Origin: DATJPD01 sp036394195
GTDB taxonomy: Bacteria; Pseudomonadota; Alphaproteobacteria; CACIAM-22H2
Direction of reading: 5' to 3'
Length of the DNA: 38,619 nucleotides
Assembly: GCA_036394195.1 (NCBI GenBank)
Contig: DASWFO010000238.1
Coordinates: forward strand, 1-38,619
The notes beneath the pieces were generated by a model that ran no database searches, was not told the DNA's origin, and saw nothing but the letters and a program-made list of their open reading frames with translations. Positions 7,992 through 16,709 of the stretch are shown piece after piece (the stretch's first letter is position 1; each line of letters opens with the position of its first letter). The translations under genes were made by a program, and so were the position numbers.

Positions 7992-8786
7992 TTACTCCCG
8001 CGGATCGACGTCGAGCCGGAAGGCGATTCCTTCGAGACCGGGGCGCGCCGCGGGATAGCGTGCCGTCACCAACGGATCGTGGCCGGGAATGATGTGGCGC
8101 GGCGAATCCGCCAGCCGCTTGATCTTCTCGTAGCCTTCGAGCATGTCGGCCAGGTTGTAGATGATCGGATAGGGGCGCACCTGCTCCATATTCGCGTAGA
8201 GATGCACCGCGTCCGCCGCGAGCACGACCCAGCCGCGGCGGGTCAGCACCCGGACCGATTGCAGCCCCATGGTATGGCCGCCGATGAAATGCACGGTGAG
8301 GCCGGGGGCGATCTCCTCGGCACCGTCGTGGAACCGGATGCGGCCGGCATAGAGCCGGCGGACCATCGCTGCCACGTCGTCGACCTCGAACGAGGCGCGG
8401 AGCGGCCGATGACACATGCACCGGCCGGTGACGTAGGCCATCTCCTTGTCCTGCACGTGGTAGACCGCGTTCGGAAACAGGTCGTGATTGCCGACATGAT
8501 CGTAATGCATGTGCGAGACGATCACGTCTTCGACCCGCGTGGGGTCGATGCCGATCGCTTTCAGGCCATCGCCCGGCGAGCGCAGATGCTCGCGGCCGCG
8601 CTTCTTCGCCACCTCGGCGCTGAAACCGGTATCGAGGATGTAGGTCTTATCCGCGCCGACGATCGCCCATACGAAATAGTCGATCGGCATCGGGCCGTTG
8701 TGCGGATCGCCGCCGAGGAAGTTCTCGCCGGCGCGCCGATCATGGCGCGCATAACGAACCGCATAGACCTCGTAAGGCGCTGTCAT
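7992..8786 (-). CDS. MBL-fold hydrolase, N-acyl homoserine lactonase family
   Basis: A 264-aa metallo-beta-lactamase fold protein. The two-metal site is complete: HMHYDH at residues 92-97, the GGHTMG histidine, the Asp in LAADAVH and the His in IPGHDP. The LDTGFS strand before the metal site and overall length fit the AHL-lactonase (AttM/AiiB-like) branch, enzymes that open the lactone ring of quorum-sensing signals. Substrate cannot be assigned from sequence, and many relatives act on other lactones or esters. A GGAGG lies just upstream of the ATG. It is downstream of typA on the same strand, 72 bp away. Confidence 0.8.
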   Translation of the reverse strand: MTAPYEVYAVRYARHDRRAGENFLGGDPHNGPMPIDYFVWAIVGADKTYILDTGFSAEVAKKRGREHLRSPGDGLKAIGIDPTRVEDVIVSHMHYDHVGNHDLFPNAVYHVQDKEMAYVTGRCMCHRPLRASFEVDDVAAMVRRLYAGRIRFHDGAEEIAPGLTVHFIGGHTMGLQSVRVLTRRGWVVLAADAVHLYANMEQVRPYPIIYNLADMLEGYEKIKRLADSPRHIIPGHDPLVTARYPAARPGLEGIAFRLDVDPRE

Positions 8787-8808
8787 GCTGGTCTCCTCCC
8801 GCTCGTTT

Positions 8809-8822
8809 CGCCAAGCTTGGCG
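8809..8822 (-). other. 14-bp perfect palindrome between typA and the MBL hydrolase gene
   Basis: CGCCAAGCTTGGCG is a perfect inverted repeat with no T run on either side. It could be a weak terminator stem or a protein site; nothing in the sequence decides. Confidence 0.25.
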
Positions 8823-8858
8823 GGCGGGAGGGGCGTTGGCAAGCGCCCGCGGGGCGCC

Positions 8859-10688
8859 TCACACCGCTTGGGCTTCGGCGGCGCGCGCCGCCTTCTTGCG
8901 GTCGTTGAGCTCGAGCAGCTTCTTGCGCAGGCGGATCGATTTCGGCGTCACCTCGACCAGCTCGTCGTCGGCGATATAGGCGATCGCCTGCTCGAGCGCG
9001 AGCAGCTTCGGCGGCGTCAGCCGGATCATCTCGTCGTGCGAGTGCGTGCGCACGTTCGTCAGCTGCTTGCCCTTGATCGGGTTGACGTCGAGATCGTTGT
9101 CGCGGGTGTGCTCGCCGATGATCATGCCGGGATACACGGGCACGCCCGGATTGATCAGCATCGGCCCGCGGTCTTCGAGGTTCCACAAGGCATAGGCGAC
9201 GGCGACGCCGGAGGCGTTCGAGACCAGGACGCCGGTGCGGCGCCCCTCGATCGGGCCCTTATACGGCGCGTAGCTGTGGAACACCTTGTTCATGATGCCG
9301 GTGCCGCGCGTGTCGGTGAGGAACTGGCCGTGGTAGCCGATCAGGCCGCGCGAGGGCACCAGGAAGGTGACGCGCGTCTTGCCGCCGCCCGAGGGGCGCA
9401 TGTCGGTCATCTCGCCGCGCCGGCGGCCGATCTGCTCGACCACGACACCGGCGAATTCGTCGTCGACGTCGATCTGCACTTCCTCGATCGGCTCGAGGCG
9501 CTGACCGGTCTTCGCATCCGACTGGAAGATCACGCGCGGGCGGCTGATCGACAGCTCGAAACCCTCGCGGCGCATGGTCTCGACCAGCACGCCGAGCTGC
9601 AGCTCGCCGCGGCCGGCCACTTCATAGGCCTCGCCGCCCTCGGTCTCGCGCACGCGGATCGCGACATTGCCCTCGCCTTCGCGCATCAGGCGGTCGCGGA
9701 TCATGCGGCTGGTGACCTTGCTGCCTTCGCGCCCGGCGAGCGGCGAATCGTTCACCGAGAACGTCATTGCCAGGGTCGGCGGATCGACCGGCGTCGCCGG
9801 GATCGGCTCCTTGACCTGAGGATCGGCGAGGGTGTCGGCGACCGTGGTCATGGTCAGCCCGGCGATGGCGATGATGTCACCGGCTTCGGCCTGCTCGATC
9901 GGCAGCCGTTCGAGGCCGCGGAAGGCCAACAGCTTGGTGAGGCGCGCCTCCTCGAGAACCTGGCCGTCGCGCGCGAGTGCCCGTACCGGCATGTTCATCT
10001 TCGCGACGCCGCCATGGATGCGGCCGGTGAGCACGCGGCCGAGATAGGGATCGTATTCGAGGGTGGTGACCAGCATGGTGAACGGCTGGTCGAGATCGCG
10101 CTCGGGCGGCGGTACGTAGTCCACGATGAGGTCGAACAGCGGTGCCAGGCTCTCGCGCGGCGCCTCGAGGCTCTCCGCCGCCCAGCCGTTGCGGCCCGAC
10201 GCGAACAAAGTCGGGAAGTCGAGCTGCTCGTCGGTCGCGCCGAGGGCCGCCAGCAGGTCGAACATCGCGTTGTGGACCTCGTGCGGCCGGGCGTCCGAGC
10301 GGTCCACCTTGTTGATGATGACGATCGGCTTCAGGCCCTGCTTCAACGCCTTCATGGTCACGAACTTGGTCTGCGGCAGCGGGCCCTCGGCCGCATCGAC
10401 CAGGACCACGACGCCGTCGACCATCGACAGGATGCGCTCGACCTCGCCGCCGAAATCGGCGTGGCCCGGTGTGTCGACGATGTTGACGCGCACCCCCTTC
10501 CATTCGACGGAGGTGCATTTGGCCAAGATGGTGATGCCGCGCTCGCGCTCGAGGTCGTTCGAGTCCATGGCGCAGTCGACGACCTGCTGGTTGGCGCGGA
10601 AGGTGCCGGACTGCTTCAAGAGCGCGTCCACCAGCGTGGTCTTCCCGTGGTCGACGTGGGCGATGATCGCGATGTTGCGGATGTTCAT
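8859..10688 (-). CDS. typA: ribosome-associated GTPase TypA/BipA
   Basis: A 609-aa translational GTPase that binds the ribosome and supports 50S assembly and growth under cold or stress. G1 is AHVDHGKTTL (residues 10-19), then RERGITI in switch I, DTPGHADF for G3 and NKVD for G4. EF-G-like domains follow, then the TypA-specific C-terminal domain ending in a basic tail (KKAARAAEAQAV). The length is standard. A GGGA precedes the ATG. The leader upstream contains a very stable hairpin (10730-10760) and a sigma-70-like promoter. Confidence 0.96.
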   Translation of the reverse strand: MNIRNIAIIAHVDHGKTTLVDALLKQSGTFRANQQVVDCAMDSNDLERERGITILAKCTSVEWKGVRVNIVDTPGHADFGGEVERILSMVDGVVVLVDAAEGPLPQTKFVTMKALKQGLKPIVIINKVDRSDARPHEVHNAMFDLLAALGATDEQLDFPTLFASGRNGWAAESLEAPRESLAPLFDLIVDYVPPPERDLDQPFTMLVTTLEYDPYLGRVLTGRIHGGVAKMNMPVRALARDGQVLEEARLTKLLAFRGLERLPIEQAEAGDIIAIAGLTMTTVADTLADPQVKEPIPATPVDPPTLAMTFSVNDSPLAGREGSKVTSRMIRDRLMREGEGNVAIRVRETEGGEAYEVAGRGELQLGVLVETMRREGFELSISRPRVIFQSDAKTGQRLEPIEEVQIDVDDEFAGVVVEQIGRRRGEMTDMRPSGGGKTRVTFLVPSRGLIGYHGQFLTDTRGTGIMNKVFHSYAPYKGPIEGRRTGVLVSNASGVAVAYALWNLEDRGPMLINPGVPVYPGMIIGEHTRDNDLDVNPIKGKQLTNVRTHSHDEMIRLTPPKLLALEQAIAYIADDELVEVTPKSIRLRKKLLELNDRKKAARAAEAQAV

Positions 10689-10706
10689 AACGTCCCGGCC
10701 GCTTCA

Positions 10707-10729
10707 AATAAACGAATTGAATAAACGAA
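10707..10729 (-). repeat. short direct repeat AATAAACGAA in the typA leader
   Basis: AATAAACGAA occurs at 10707-10716 and again at 10720-10729 on the plus strand, 13 bp apart, just downstream (in typA sense) of the leader hairpin. Function unknown. Confidence 0.3.
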
Positions 10730-10760
10730 GAACCGGGCGCGGTTGGGGCCGCCCCGGTTC
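10730..10760 (-). other. stable hairpin in the typA 5' leader
   Basis: Read on the minus strand, GAACCGGGGCGG pairs with CCGC(G)CCCGGTTC around a CCCCAA loop: about 12 bp with a single bulged G. It is followed by T-rich sequence, and lies between the predicted transcription start and the typA ATG. It could act as an attenuator or leader structure. Confidence 0.4.
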
Positions 10761-10771
10761 TGTTGCATCGC

Positions 10772-10800
10772 AATATAGGCGGTTTCTCTTCCTTTTTAAA
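10772..10800 (-). promoter_or_regulatory. candidate sigma-70 promoter of typA
   Basis: On the minus strand TTTAAA (10800-10795), 17 nt, TATATT (10777-10772). This places the transcription start near 10765, upstream of the leader hairpin. Confidence 0.4.
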
Positions 10801-10900
10801 GGTGCAATTGCATCCGGGCGCCCGCTAGAGGCCGGGAATCTCATGCCGTCAATACCGCGAGGTCGCCTTGTTATGAGAATATTAACCTAGAACCCCCGCG

Positions 10901-10929
10901 TCCACGGATTTCGGGTTTGGCGGTATACT
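10901..10929 (+). promoter_or_regulatory. candidate promoter of the TPR-CHAT lipoprotein gene
   Basis: A good -10 (TATACT, 10924-10929) with a poor -35 (TCCACG) 17 nt upstream. It ends 32 nt before the chosen ATG and argues against the upstream in-frame ATG at 10917. Confidence 0.35.
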
Positions 10930-10961
10930 CCCACCCGCCACGGCTGAGGGGAGGTTGCGTC

Positions 10962-13900
10962 ATGCGGACACTGCGCCTAGCGGTCGTCATCGCCATGGGA
11001 CTGTTCGCCGCCGGCTGCAATGACGACAAGCCGGTCGTGTCGCTGGAGCAGGCCAAGCAGATCACGGCCGACTTCCAGGGCCAGGGCTTCACGCCGCCGC
11101 CGCGCACCATCGCCGACATCACCGCCATTCTCGACCAGGAAAAACCCGACCCGGCGAAGGTCGCCGCCCTGCGGGCCGCCGCGGACGCCGAACCAGCCGC
11201 CGGGTTAAGCGACCTGGAGCTCATGAACTTCTACTTCAATCGCGCGGGCGCCGCCGCCCGTCTCGGCCGCAGCCAGCAACGGCTCGCCGATCTCGCGGAG
11301 TGCGTTCGCCTCGCCCGGGCGACACGGGTCGAGATGTCACGCTATCTGCAGCAGTTCGGCAATGCGAACGGCAACATCGGAAACTATAAGCGCGCGCTCG
11401 AGCTGTGGGAGGAAGCCGTCCGGATCGCGCCCGACAACTCCGCCCGCCCGTTCTTTCTGTACCAGAACCTCGCGATCCGGAACGCCCGCCTGGGGAACAT
11501 CGCGGCGGCCAGCCGCTGGATCACGGAAGGTGACCGCCTCCTGCAGAAAGCCCAAGGCTGGTATCGGGTTTATCCGATTTTCGGCGATGAGTATCGGGCC
11601 GCCATCCTGCAGGCCAAGGGCGCGGTTCTGACCCAAACCGGGAAGTACGGTGACGCCATCATCGCCTACCGCGAAGCGTGGGATGCTGTCGAGCGATCCA
11701 AGGAAAAGGAAAAGAACGCGTCCGGAGCCACGCCCATCGAGAACCTGGAGAACTGGCAGGACTTCATCGCGCGCGATCTCTCCACCGCTCTCCGGCTTCA
11801 AGGCCGCATCGTCGAGGCGGAAGTCGAGGCGCGCCGCGGCCTCCTGTCGCAGCTCAAGTTTCGCGGCCGTTATGCCCAGGACACCGGCTGGCTGATTCTC
11901 AATCTGGCGGCGATCTTGCACGAACAGGGCCGCTACGCAGAGGCGCAAAGGCTAGCCGAAGCCGCCCTCGACATCTTCCAGAACATCGGCATCGAGGCCG
12001 ACGGTACGCCGCTGGCCGATGCACGGATGCGCATCGCCCTCGAACAGAACTGGCGGGGCGATTGGCGCGGTGCCCTTGGGACCTACGAAGCTGTCCGGCG
12101 GGGGTTGGAAAAAGATCCGGAGACCCTCGACCGCTACCTGGGGACGAACAACAGCTACGCGTTCATGCTCATCCGCGATGGCCGCGCCGCGGAGGCGCTG
12201 CCGATCATCCGGCGCAGCATGCAAAAAACGACCGAGCGGCTCGGACCCAATCATTTCGACGCCGCCGAGGCGCGGGGCTGGCTCGGCGTCGCGTATGCGC
12301 GCGCCAAGCAGCCGGAGCGGGCGCTCGCCGAACTGACGGCCGTGGTGCCAACTCTCCTGACGCCCTCGCGCGAGGTCACCGACGAAGACACCGGCACCGC
12401 CGGCCGGGATCAGCGCGTGCGAGCGATTTTCGAAGCGTATATGGGCGTCCTGGCCGACCTTCAAGGCCAGCCCTGGGCGGCCGGCATCGACGTCGCGGGC
12501 GAAGCGTTCAAGATCGCCGATGCATTGCGCGGCGGCGGTGTGCAACGGGCGCTGACCGCCTCCGGTGCCCGCGCCGCCGCGACGGATCCGGCGCTCGCCG
12601 ACCTGGTGCGGCGCGAGCAGGACGCGCAGAAGCAGGTCGCGGCGCTGCAAGGGGTTCTGACGTACGTCCTCTCGGGGCCTGCCGACCAGCGCGACCCGGC
12701 CGGACTGCAATCGATGCGCACGCAGATCGACACGCTGCGCGGCGCGCGGGCGGCGATCCGCCAGGACATCGAGCGCAAGTTCCCGGATTACGTGAACCTG
12801 ATCGATCCGCGCCCGGCGACGATCGAGCAGGCGCAGCGCAGCCTGCGCCCCGGCGAGGCCTTGATCGCAACATATGTGGCGCAGGATCGCAGCTTCGTCT
12901 GGGCGGTGCCGCAGAGCGGCGCCCCCGCCTTCGCGGCGGTTCCGATCACACGGACCGACATGCGCAAGAAGGTCGCAGATCTGCGCCGCGCGTTGGACCC
13001 GAACGCCGCCACGCTCGGCGAGATCCCGGCCTTTGACACCGCGCTTGCGTACCGGGTCTACGCGAGCCTGCTGCAGCCGGTTGAGGCGGGCTGGAAATCG
13101 GCCAAGAGCCTGCTGGTCGTGCCGCATGATGCCCTCGGCCAGCTGCCCTTCGCCGTGCTGGTCACCCAGCCGGCCCAGCTGTCGCCCGACCGCGAAGGCC
13201 AGGCGTTATTTGCCGGATACAGGAGCGTCCCGTTCCTGATTAGGCAGGTGGCGATCACGCAACTGCCATCCGTCTCATCCTTGGCCGCCTTGCGCGCCCT
13301 GCCGGCGCCGCGGGGCGAGCGCCGGGCCTTCGCTGGCTTTGGCGATCCCTGGTTCAGCGCGGCGCAGGCGGCCGGTGCGGTGCGCGAGACGCGCGGTGCC
13401 GAATTGCAAACCCGGGGCGCCCGGACGTTGATCGCGATGCGCGGCGTGCCGCTGGTCCGGCGGAGTGCACCGGCCACGCAATCCGTCGACAGCGCCGAGC
13501 TGGCGCAGCTGCCGCGGCTGCCAGACACGGCCGACGAGGTGCGGGCGGTCGCCATCGCGCTCAACGCAGATCCGGTCAAGGACGTGTTCACCGGCCGTGA
13601 GGCCAACGAGCGGCGCGTGCGCAGCATGGATCTGTCCGACCGCAAGGTGATCATGTTCGCGACGCACGGCCTCGTCCCAGGCGACCTCAACGGCTTGACC
13701 CAGCCGGCCCTGGCCCTGTCCGCACCGAGCGTGGCGGACACGGACGGCGACGGCTTGCTCACCCTCGATGAGGTGCTCGCGTTGCGGCTCAATGCCGACT
13801 GGGTCGTGCTGTCGGCCTGCAACACGGCGACCGGCGACGGTGCCGGCGCCGAAGCAGTGTCGGGCCTCGGCCGCGCGTTCTTTTACGCCGGGACCCGCGC

Positions 13901-14135
13901 TCTCCTGGTGTCGAACTGGCCGGTGGAGACGACCTCGGCGCGCACACTCACCACCGATCTGTTTCGCCGCCAGGCGCAGAACGCGCAAATCTCACGTGCC
14001 GAAGCGCTGCGGCAGGCCGAAATCGCCTTGATCGACGGCGCGGGTTATGTCGACCCCGACCACAAGGCGACCGTGTTCTCCTACGCCCATCCCATCTTCT
14101 GGGCGCCGTTCGCCCTGGTCGGCGACGGCGGCTGA
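10962..14135 (+). CDS. TPR-CHAT domain lipoprotein (caspase-like)
   Basis: A 1057-aa protein. The signal ends in a lipobox (GLFAAGC, Cys19), so it should be lipid-anchored in the envelope. Residues about 80-430 are helical TPR repeats (for example GNIGNYKRALELWEEAVRIA). A linker helix region follows, then a C-terminal CHAT domain, the clan of caspase-like cysteine proteases. The catalytic pair is His902 (MFATHG) and Cys953 (VLSACNTATG). Between them, residues 926-937 read DTDGDGLLTLDE, an exact EF-hand calcium-loop pattern. The ATG at 10962 has a GGGGAGG site and gives a proper lipoprotein signal. No obvious substrate gene is adjacent. Confidence 0.88.
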   Translation: MRTLRLAVVIAMGLFAAGCNDDKPVVSLEQAKQITADFQGQGFTPPPRTIADITAILDQEKPDPAKVAALRAAADAEPAAGLSDLELMNFYFNRAGAAARLGRSQQRLADLAECVRLARATRVEMSRYLQQFGNANGNIGNYKRALELWEEAVRIAPDNSARPFFLYQNLAIRNARLGNIAAASRWITEGDRLLQKAQGWYRVYPIFGDEYRAAILQAKGAVLTQTGKYGDAIIAYREAWDAVERSKEKEKNASGATPIENLENWQDFIARDLSTALRLQGRIVEAEVEARRGLLSQLKFRGRYAQDTGWLILNLAAILHEQGRYAEAQRLAEAALDIFQNIGIEADGTPLADARMRIALEQNWRGDWRGALGTYEAVRRGLEKDPETLDRYLGTNNSYAFMLIRDGRAAEALPIIRRSMQKTTERLGPNHFDAAEARGWLGVAYARAKQPERALAELTAVVPTLLTPSREVTDEDTGTAGRDQRVRAIFEAYMGVLADLQGQPWAAGIDVAGEAFKIADALRGGGVQRALTASGARAAATDPALADLVRREQDAQKQVAALQGVLTYVLSGPADQRDPAGLQSMRTQIDTLRGARAAIRQDIERKFPDYVNLIDPRPATIEQAQRSLRPGEALIATYVAQDRSFVWAVPQSGAPAFAAVPITRTDMRKKVADLRRALDPNAATLGEIPAFDTALAYRVYASLLQPVEAGWKSAKSLLVVPHDALGQLPFAVLVTQPAQLSPDREGQALFAGYRSVPFLIRQVAITQLPSVSSLAALRALPAPRGERRAFAGFGDPWFSAAQAAGAVRETRGAELQTRGARTLIAMRGVPLVRRSAPATQSVDSAELAQLPRLPDTADEVRAVAIALNADPVKDVFTGREANERRVRSMDLSDRKVIMFATHGLVPGDLNGLTQPALALSAPSVADTDGDGLLTLDEVLALRLNADWVVLSACNTATGDGAGAEAVSGLGRAFFYAGTRALLVSNWPVETTSARTLTTDLFRRQAQNAQISRAEALRQAEIALIDGAGYVDPDHKATVFSYAHPIFWAPFALVGDGG

Positions 14136-14146
14136 GCAAGATTTAG

Positions 14147-14173
14147 CTGAGCAAGCTCAGGGCTGATCAGCCC
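14147..14173. terminator. adjacent palindromes between convergent CHAT and kinase genes
   Basis: CTGAGC-AA-GCTCAG (14147-14160) abuts the perfect palindrome GGGCTGATCAGCCC (14160-14173), which includes the stop codon of the kinase gene and is followed on the plus strand by ATTTTCG. A 10-bp direct repeat GCTGAGCAAG (14131-14140, 14146-14155) covers the CHAT stop. Possibly a weak bidirectional terminator; the T tract is short. Confidence 0.35.
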
Positions 14174-15162
14174 ATTTTCGTCCGGACGAGATCCTTCAGC
14201 GACACTTCCGGGCGGGCGCCGAAATGCGAGATGATCTCGGCGGCGCAGATCACGCCGATGCGCCCGGCGCTGGCGAGGTTGTGGCCGTGCGTCAGGCCGA
14301 ACAGGAACCCGGCGGCGAACAGGTCGCCGGCGCCCGTCGTGTCCGTCACCTGCGTCACCTTCTCGGCCGGCACTTGGTGAATCTGCTCGCCTGAGACGAT
14401 GACGGCGCCCTTCTCGCTGCGGGTCAGGGCTGCGATGCGGTCCTTCTTCTGGCGGATCCGATTCAGCGCCTCGTCGAAACTCGTCGTCTGATAGAGCGAG
14501 GTGATCTCCGCCTCGTTGGCGAACAGGATGTCGACGTCCTTCTCGACCAGATCGAGAAACTCGGAGCGGTGGCGGCCGACGCAGAAGGGATCGGAGAGCG
14601 ACAACGCCACGCGCCGTCCGGCGGCGTGCGCGATCTTCACCGCCTTGCGAAACGCCTCTTTCGCCTCCGGTGGGTCCCAAAGATAGCCTTCGAGATAGGT
14701 GATCCGGGCCCCCTGGATCTGCTCCATCTTGACGTCGTCGGGCTTCAGCTCGATGCAGGCACCCAGATAGGTCTGCATCGTGCGCTGGCCGTCGGGCGTT
14801 ACGAAGATAAGGCAGCGCGCGGTCGGCGGCCCGCCCTTGCTCGGTGCGGTCGAAAACGCCACACCGGCGGCGCGGATGTCGTGATTGAAGACGCTGCCGA
14901 GCTGATCGGCGCAGACCTTGCCGATGAAGGCGCCACGACCGCCGAGCGAGGCGATCCCGGCCATGGTGTTCGCCACCGAGCCGCCCGAGCATTCGATCGC
15001 CGGCGCCATTGCCTGATACAGGTGCCCCGCCGTCGGCGCGTCGATGAGCGTCATGGCGCCCTTGGCGAGCTTGTGCTGGACGAGGAAGCCCTCCTCCGCC
15101 TTGGCAAGCACGTCGACGATCGCGTTGCCGATGCCGACGACGTCATAATCTGAAGCGGCCAT
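14167..15162 (-). CDS. PfkB-family sugar/nucleoside kinase, probable adenosine kinase
   Basis: A 331-aa ribokinase/PfkB family enzyme. The N-terminal part has GIGNAIVDVLA and the glycine-rich SGGSVANTMAGIASLGGRGA; the C-terminal signature DTTGAGDLFAAGF carries the catalytic Asp and the anion hole. The pattern matches alphaproteobacterial proteins annotated as adenosine kinase (adenosine + ATP to AMP + ADP), though ribokinase or another PfkB specificity cannot be excluded. A GAGGA precedes the ATG, and a promoter-like pair lies about 50 bp upstream. Confidence 0.82.
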   Translation of the reverse strand: MAASDYDVVGIGNAIVDVLAKAEEGFLVQHKLAKGAMTLIDAPTAGHLYQAMAPAIECSGGSVANTMAGIASLGGRGAFIGKVCADQLGSVFNHDIRAAGVAFSTAPSKGGPPTARCLIFVTPDGQRTMQTYLGACIELKPDDVKMEQIQGARITYLEGYLWDPPEAKEAFRKAVKIAHAAGRRVALSLSDPFCVGRHRSEFLDLVEKDVDILFANEAEITSLYQTTSFDEALNRIRQKKDRIAALTRSEKGAVIVSGEQIHQVPAEKVTQVTDTTGAGDLFAAGFLFGLTHGHNLASAGRIGVICAAEIISHFGARPEVSLKDLVRTKMG

Positions 15163-15213
15163 GTGTCCTCGAATGGTCTGGAAGTGCGAGCAACAGCCGA
15201 GTCGCGCGGGCGC

Positions 15214-15241
15214 AGTATAGCCGCCCGGCCCCGTGGCGCAA
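15214..15241 (-). promoter_or_regulatory. candidate promoter of the PfkB-family kinase gene
   Basis: On the minus strand TTGCGC (15241-15236), 16 nt, TATACT (15219-15214), about 51 nt before the ATG. Confidence 0.45.
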
Positions 15242-15290
15242 ATTTGCTCATAATTCCGGCAGTTTGGACGGGCCGTGCTAGAACCCTTCC

Positions 15291-15965
15291 ATGATCCAAG
15301 CCTTCAGTCTGGCGATTGCCCAGCTCGGCGACCGTAATTTCCGCCGCCCGCTTGTGCTGGGGCTGAGCGGCGCGGCCTTGGTTTTCGTGGCGTTGTGGAT
15401 CGGCCTGTGGCTGCTTCTGACCCGCACCCACCTGTTCGCCATCGGCTGGCTGGACACCGTGGTTGCCGCCCTGGGCGAGCTCGCCGCGATCGGGCTGGCC
15501 TTTATCCTGTACCCCGCCGTCGCCGCCTCGCTGATCGCCCTGTTTCTCGACCAGGTGGTCGACGCGGTCGAAGCGCGCCACTACCCGGGCATGCCGCCGC
15601 CGCGGCGAATCGGCCTGGGCGAGCAGCTCAAAAGTGCCGCCCGCCTGCTGCTCCTGGCGATCGTGCTGAACCTCCTGGTGCTCCCGGTCTATTTCCTGCC
15701 GCCCATAAACTTATTGGTCTTCTATGCTCTAAATGGATATATTCTCGGCCGCGAGTATTTCGAACTCGTGGCGGCCCGGCGATTGGATCCGCCGGATGTG
15801 AGCCGCGCGTGGCGGGACCACCGCTGGGGTGCCCTGGCGATGGGCGCGGTGATTGCCTTCCTCTCGACGCTGCCGCTGATTAATCTGGTAGCGCCGCTGG
15901 TCGGAGTCGCAGCGATGACGCATCAGCTCATGAGCTGGGGGGTCGCCCGCGGCAGCAGCAAATGA
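15291..15965 (+). CDS. EI24/CysZ-like multi-pass membrane protein
   Basis: A 224-aa inner-membrane protein of the EI24 domain family, which includes the sulfate transporter CysZ. Hydrophobic segments lie near residues 22-45, 55-85, 115-145 and 180-210. The family motif appears as LNGYILGREYFELVAARRL near residue 145. Sulfate transport is known for CysZ, but no cysteine-synthesis gene is nearby, so this protein's substrate is open. It is divergent from the kinase gene; no strong ribosome site is seen. Confidence 0.8.
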   Translation: MIQAFSLAIAQLGDRNFRRPLVLGLSGAALVFVALWIGLWLLLTRTHLFAIGWLDTVVAALGELAAIGLAFILYPAVAASLIALFLDQVVDAVEARHYPGMPPPRRIGLGEQLKSAARLLLLAIVLNLLVLPVYFLPPINLLVFYALNGYILGREYFELVAARRLDPPDVSRAWRDHRWGALAMGAVIAFLSTLPLINLVAPLVGVAAMTHQLMSWGVARGSSK

Positions 15966-15969
15966 TCCG

Positions 15970-15999
15970 GTTGGGAGCCGTTTGGGGGTGGCTGCCAAC
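15970..15999 (+). other. hairpin between the EI24-like gene and the bactofilin gene
   Basis: GTTGGGAGCC (15970-15979) pairs 9 of 10 with GGCTGCCAAC (15990-15999). It directly follows the EI24-like stop but no T run follows, so termination is uncertain. Confidence 0.3.
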
Positions 16000-16061
16000 A
16001 GACGTCATGTGAAGATGGGCGCGTCAGGCTGTCGCGTCGACCATAGAGGAGAATGACGAGC

Positions 16062-16670
16062 ATGTTTCGTCGAAAGAAAGAGGATGACGACATGAAGCCT
16101 GAGTCAGCAGCCCCTTCCACCCAAGATGTATCCGACACGGCGTCGAGCACGCCAAAGCCCCTCGGCGCGGCCGTGGCGCGACCGACGCCGATGACGCCGA
16201 CGCCCGCTGCGGTCGGCACCGGTGCGGCATCGTTCAACAAGCCCACCGCGCCTGTGATCGGCCGTGCCAGCGTCAGCTGGAGCCGCGAACGGGCGCCCAG
16301 CAGCGCGCCGGTCGTCTCCGACGCGCCGGCCGAGAGCAAGAAGCTGATCGTCGGCCGTGAGATCGTGCTCTCGGGCCAGATCACCTCGTGCGAACGGCTG
16401 GTGGTCGAAGGCCGCGTCGAGGCGTCGCTCACCGAAAGCCGGCTGATCGAAATCGCGGAAACCGGCCATTTCAAGGGCTCGGCCGAGATCGAGACCGCCG
16501 ACATCGCCGGCCGCTATGAAGGGACGCTCACCGTGCGCGAGCGGCTGTTCATCCGCTCGACCGGCAAGGTCAACGGCAAGGTCACCTACGGCCAGATCGA
16601 GATCGAGCCGGGCGGAGAGATCGCCGGCGAAATCCATGTCGGGCCGCGCCGGCCGGGGTCGGATTCCTAA
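16062..16670 (+). CDS. bactofilin (polymer-forming cytoskeletal protein)
   Basis: A 202-aa protein: a charged start (MFRRKKEDDD), a Pro/Ala/Thr-rich tail to about residue 85, then the bactofilin beta-helix core of repeated strands (for example KKLIVGREIVLSGQITSCER and VEGRVEASLTESRLIEIAET). Bactofilins form nucleotide-free filaments on the membrane that position cell-wall and polarity enzymes. The ATG at 16062 has GAGGAG 10 nt upstream; the in-frame ATG at 16053 lies too close to the same site. No M23 peptidase neighbour is present. Confidence 0.9.
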   Translation: MFRRKKEDDDMKPESAAPSTQDVSDTASSTPKPLGAAVARPTPMTPTPAAVGTGAASFNKPTAPVIGRASVSWSRERAPSSAPVVSDAPAESKKLIVGREIVLSGQITSCERLVVEGRVEASLTESRLIEIAETGHFKGSAEIETADIAGRYEGTLTVRERLFIRSTGKVNGKVTYGQIEIEPGGEIAGEIHVGPRRPGSDS

Positions 16671-16709
16671 GACCTCAGCACGGCTCCCGTACCCGGTGTT
16701 CCTCCGGGC

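Noticed and set aside
8079..10724. An 881-codon open frame on the plus strand opposite typA
   Set aside because: It is antisense to a full-length conserved GTPase gene. Long antisense frames are common in GC-rich DNA, and its composition (His/Arg/Asp-rich, no domain) is that of a shadow.
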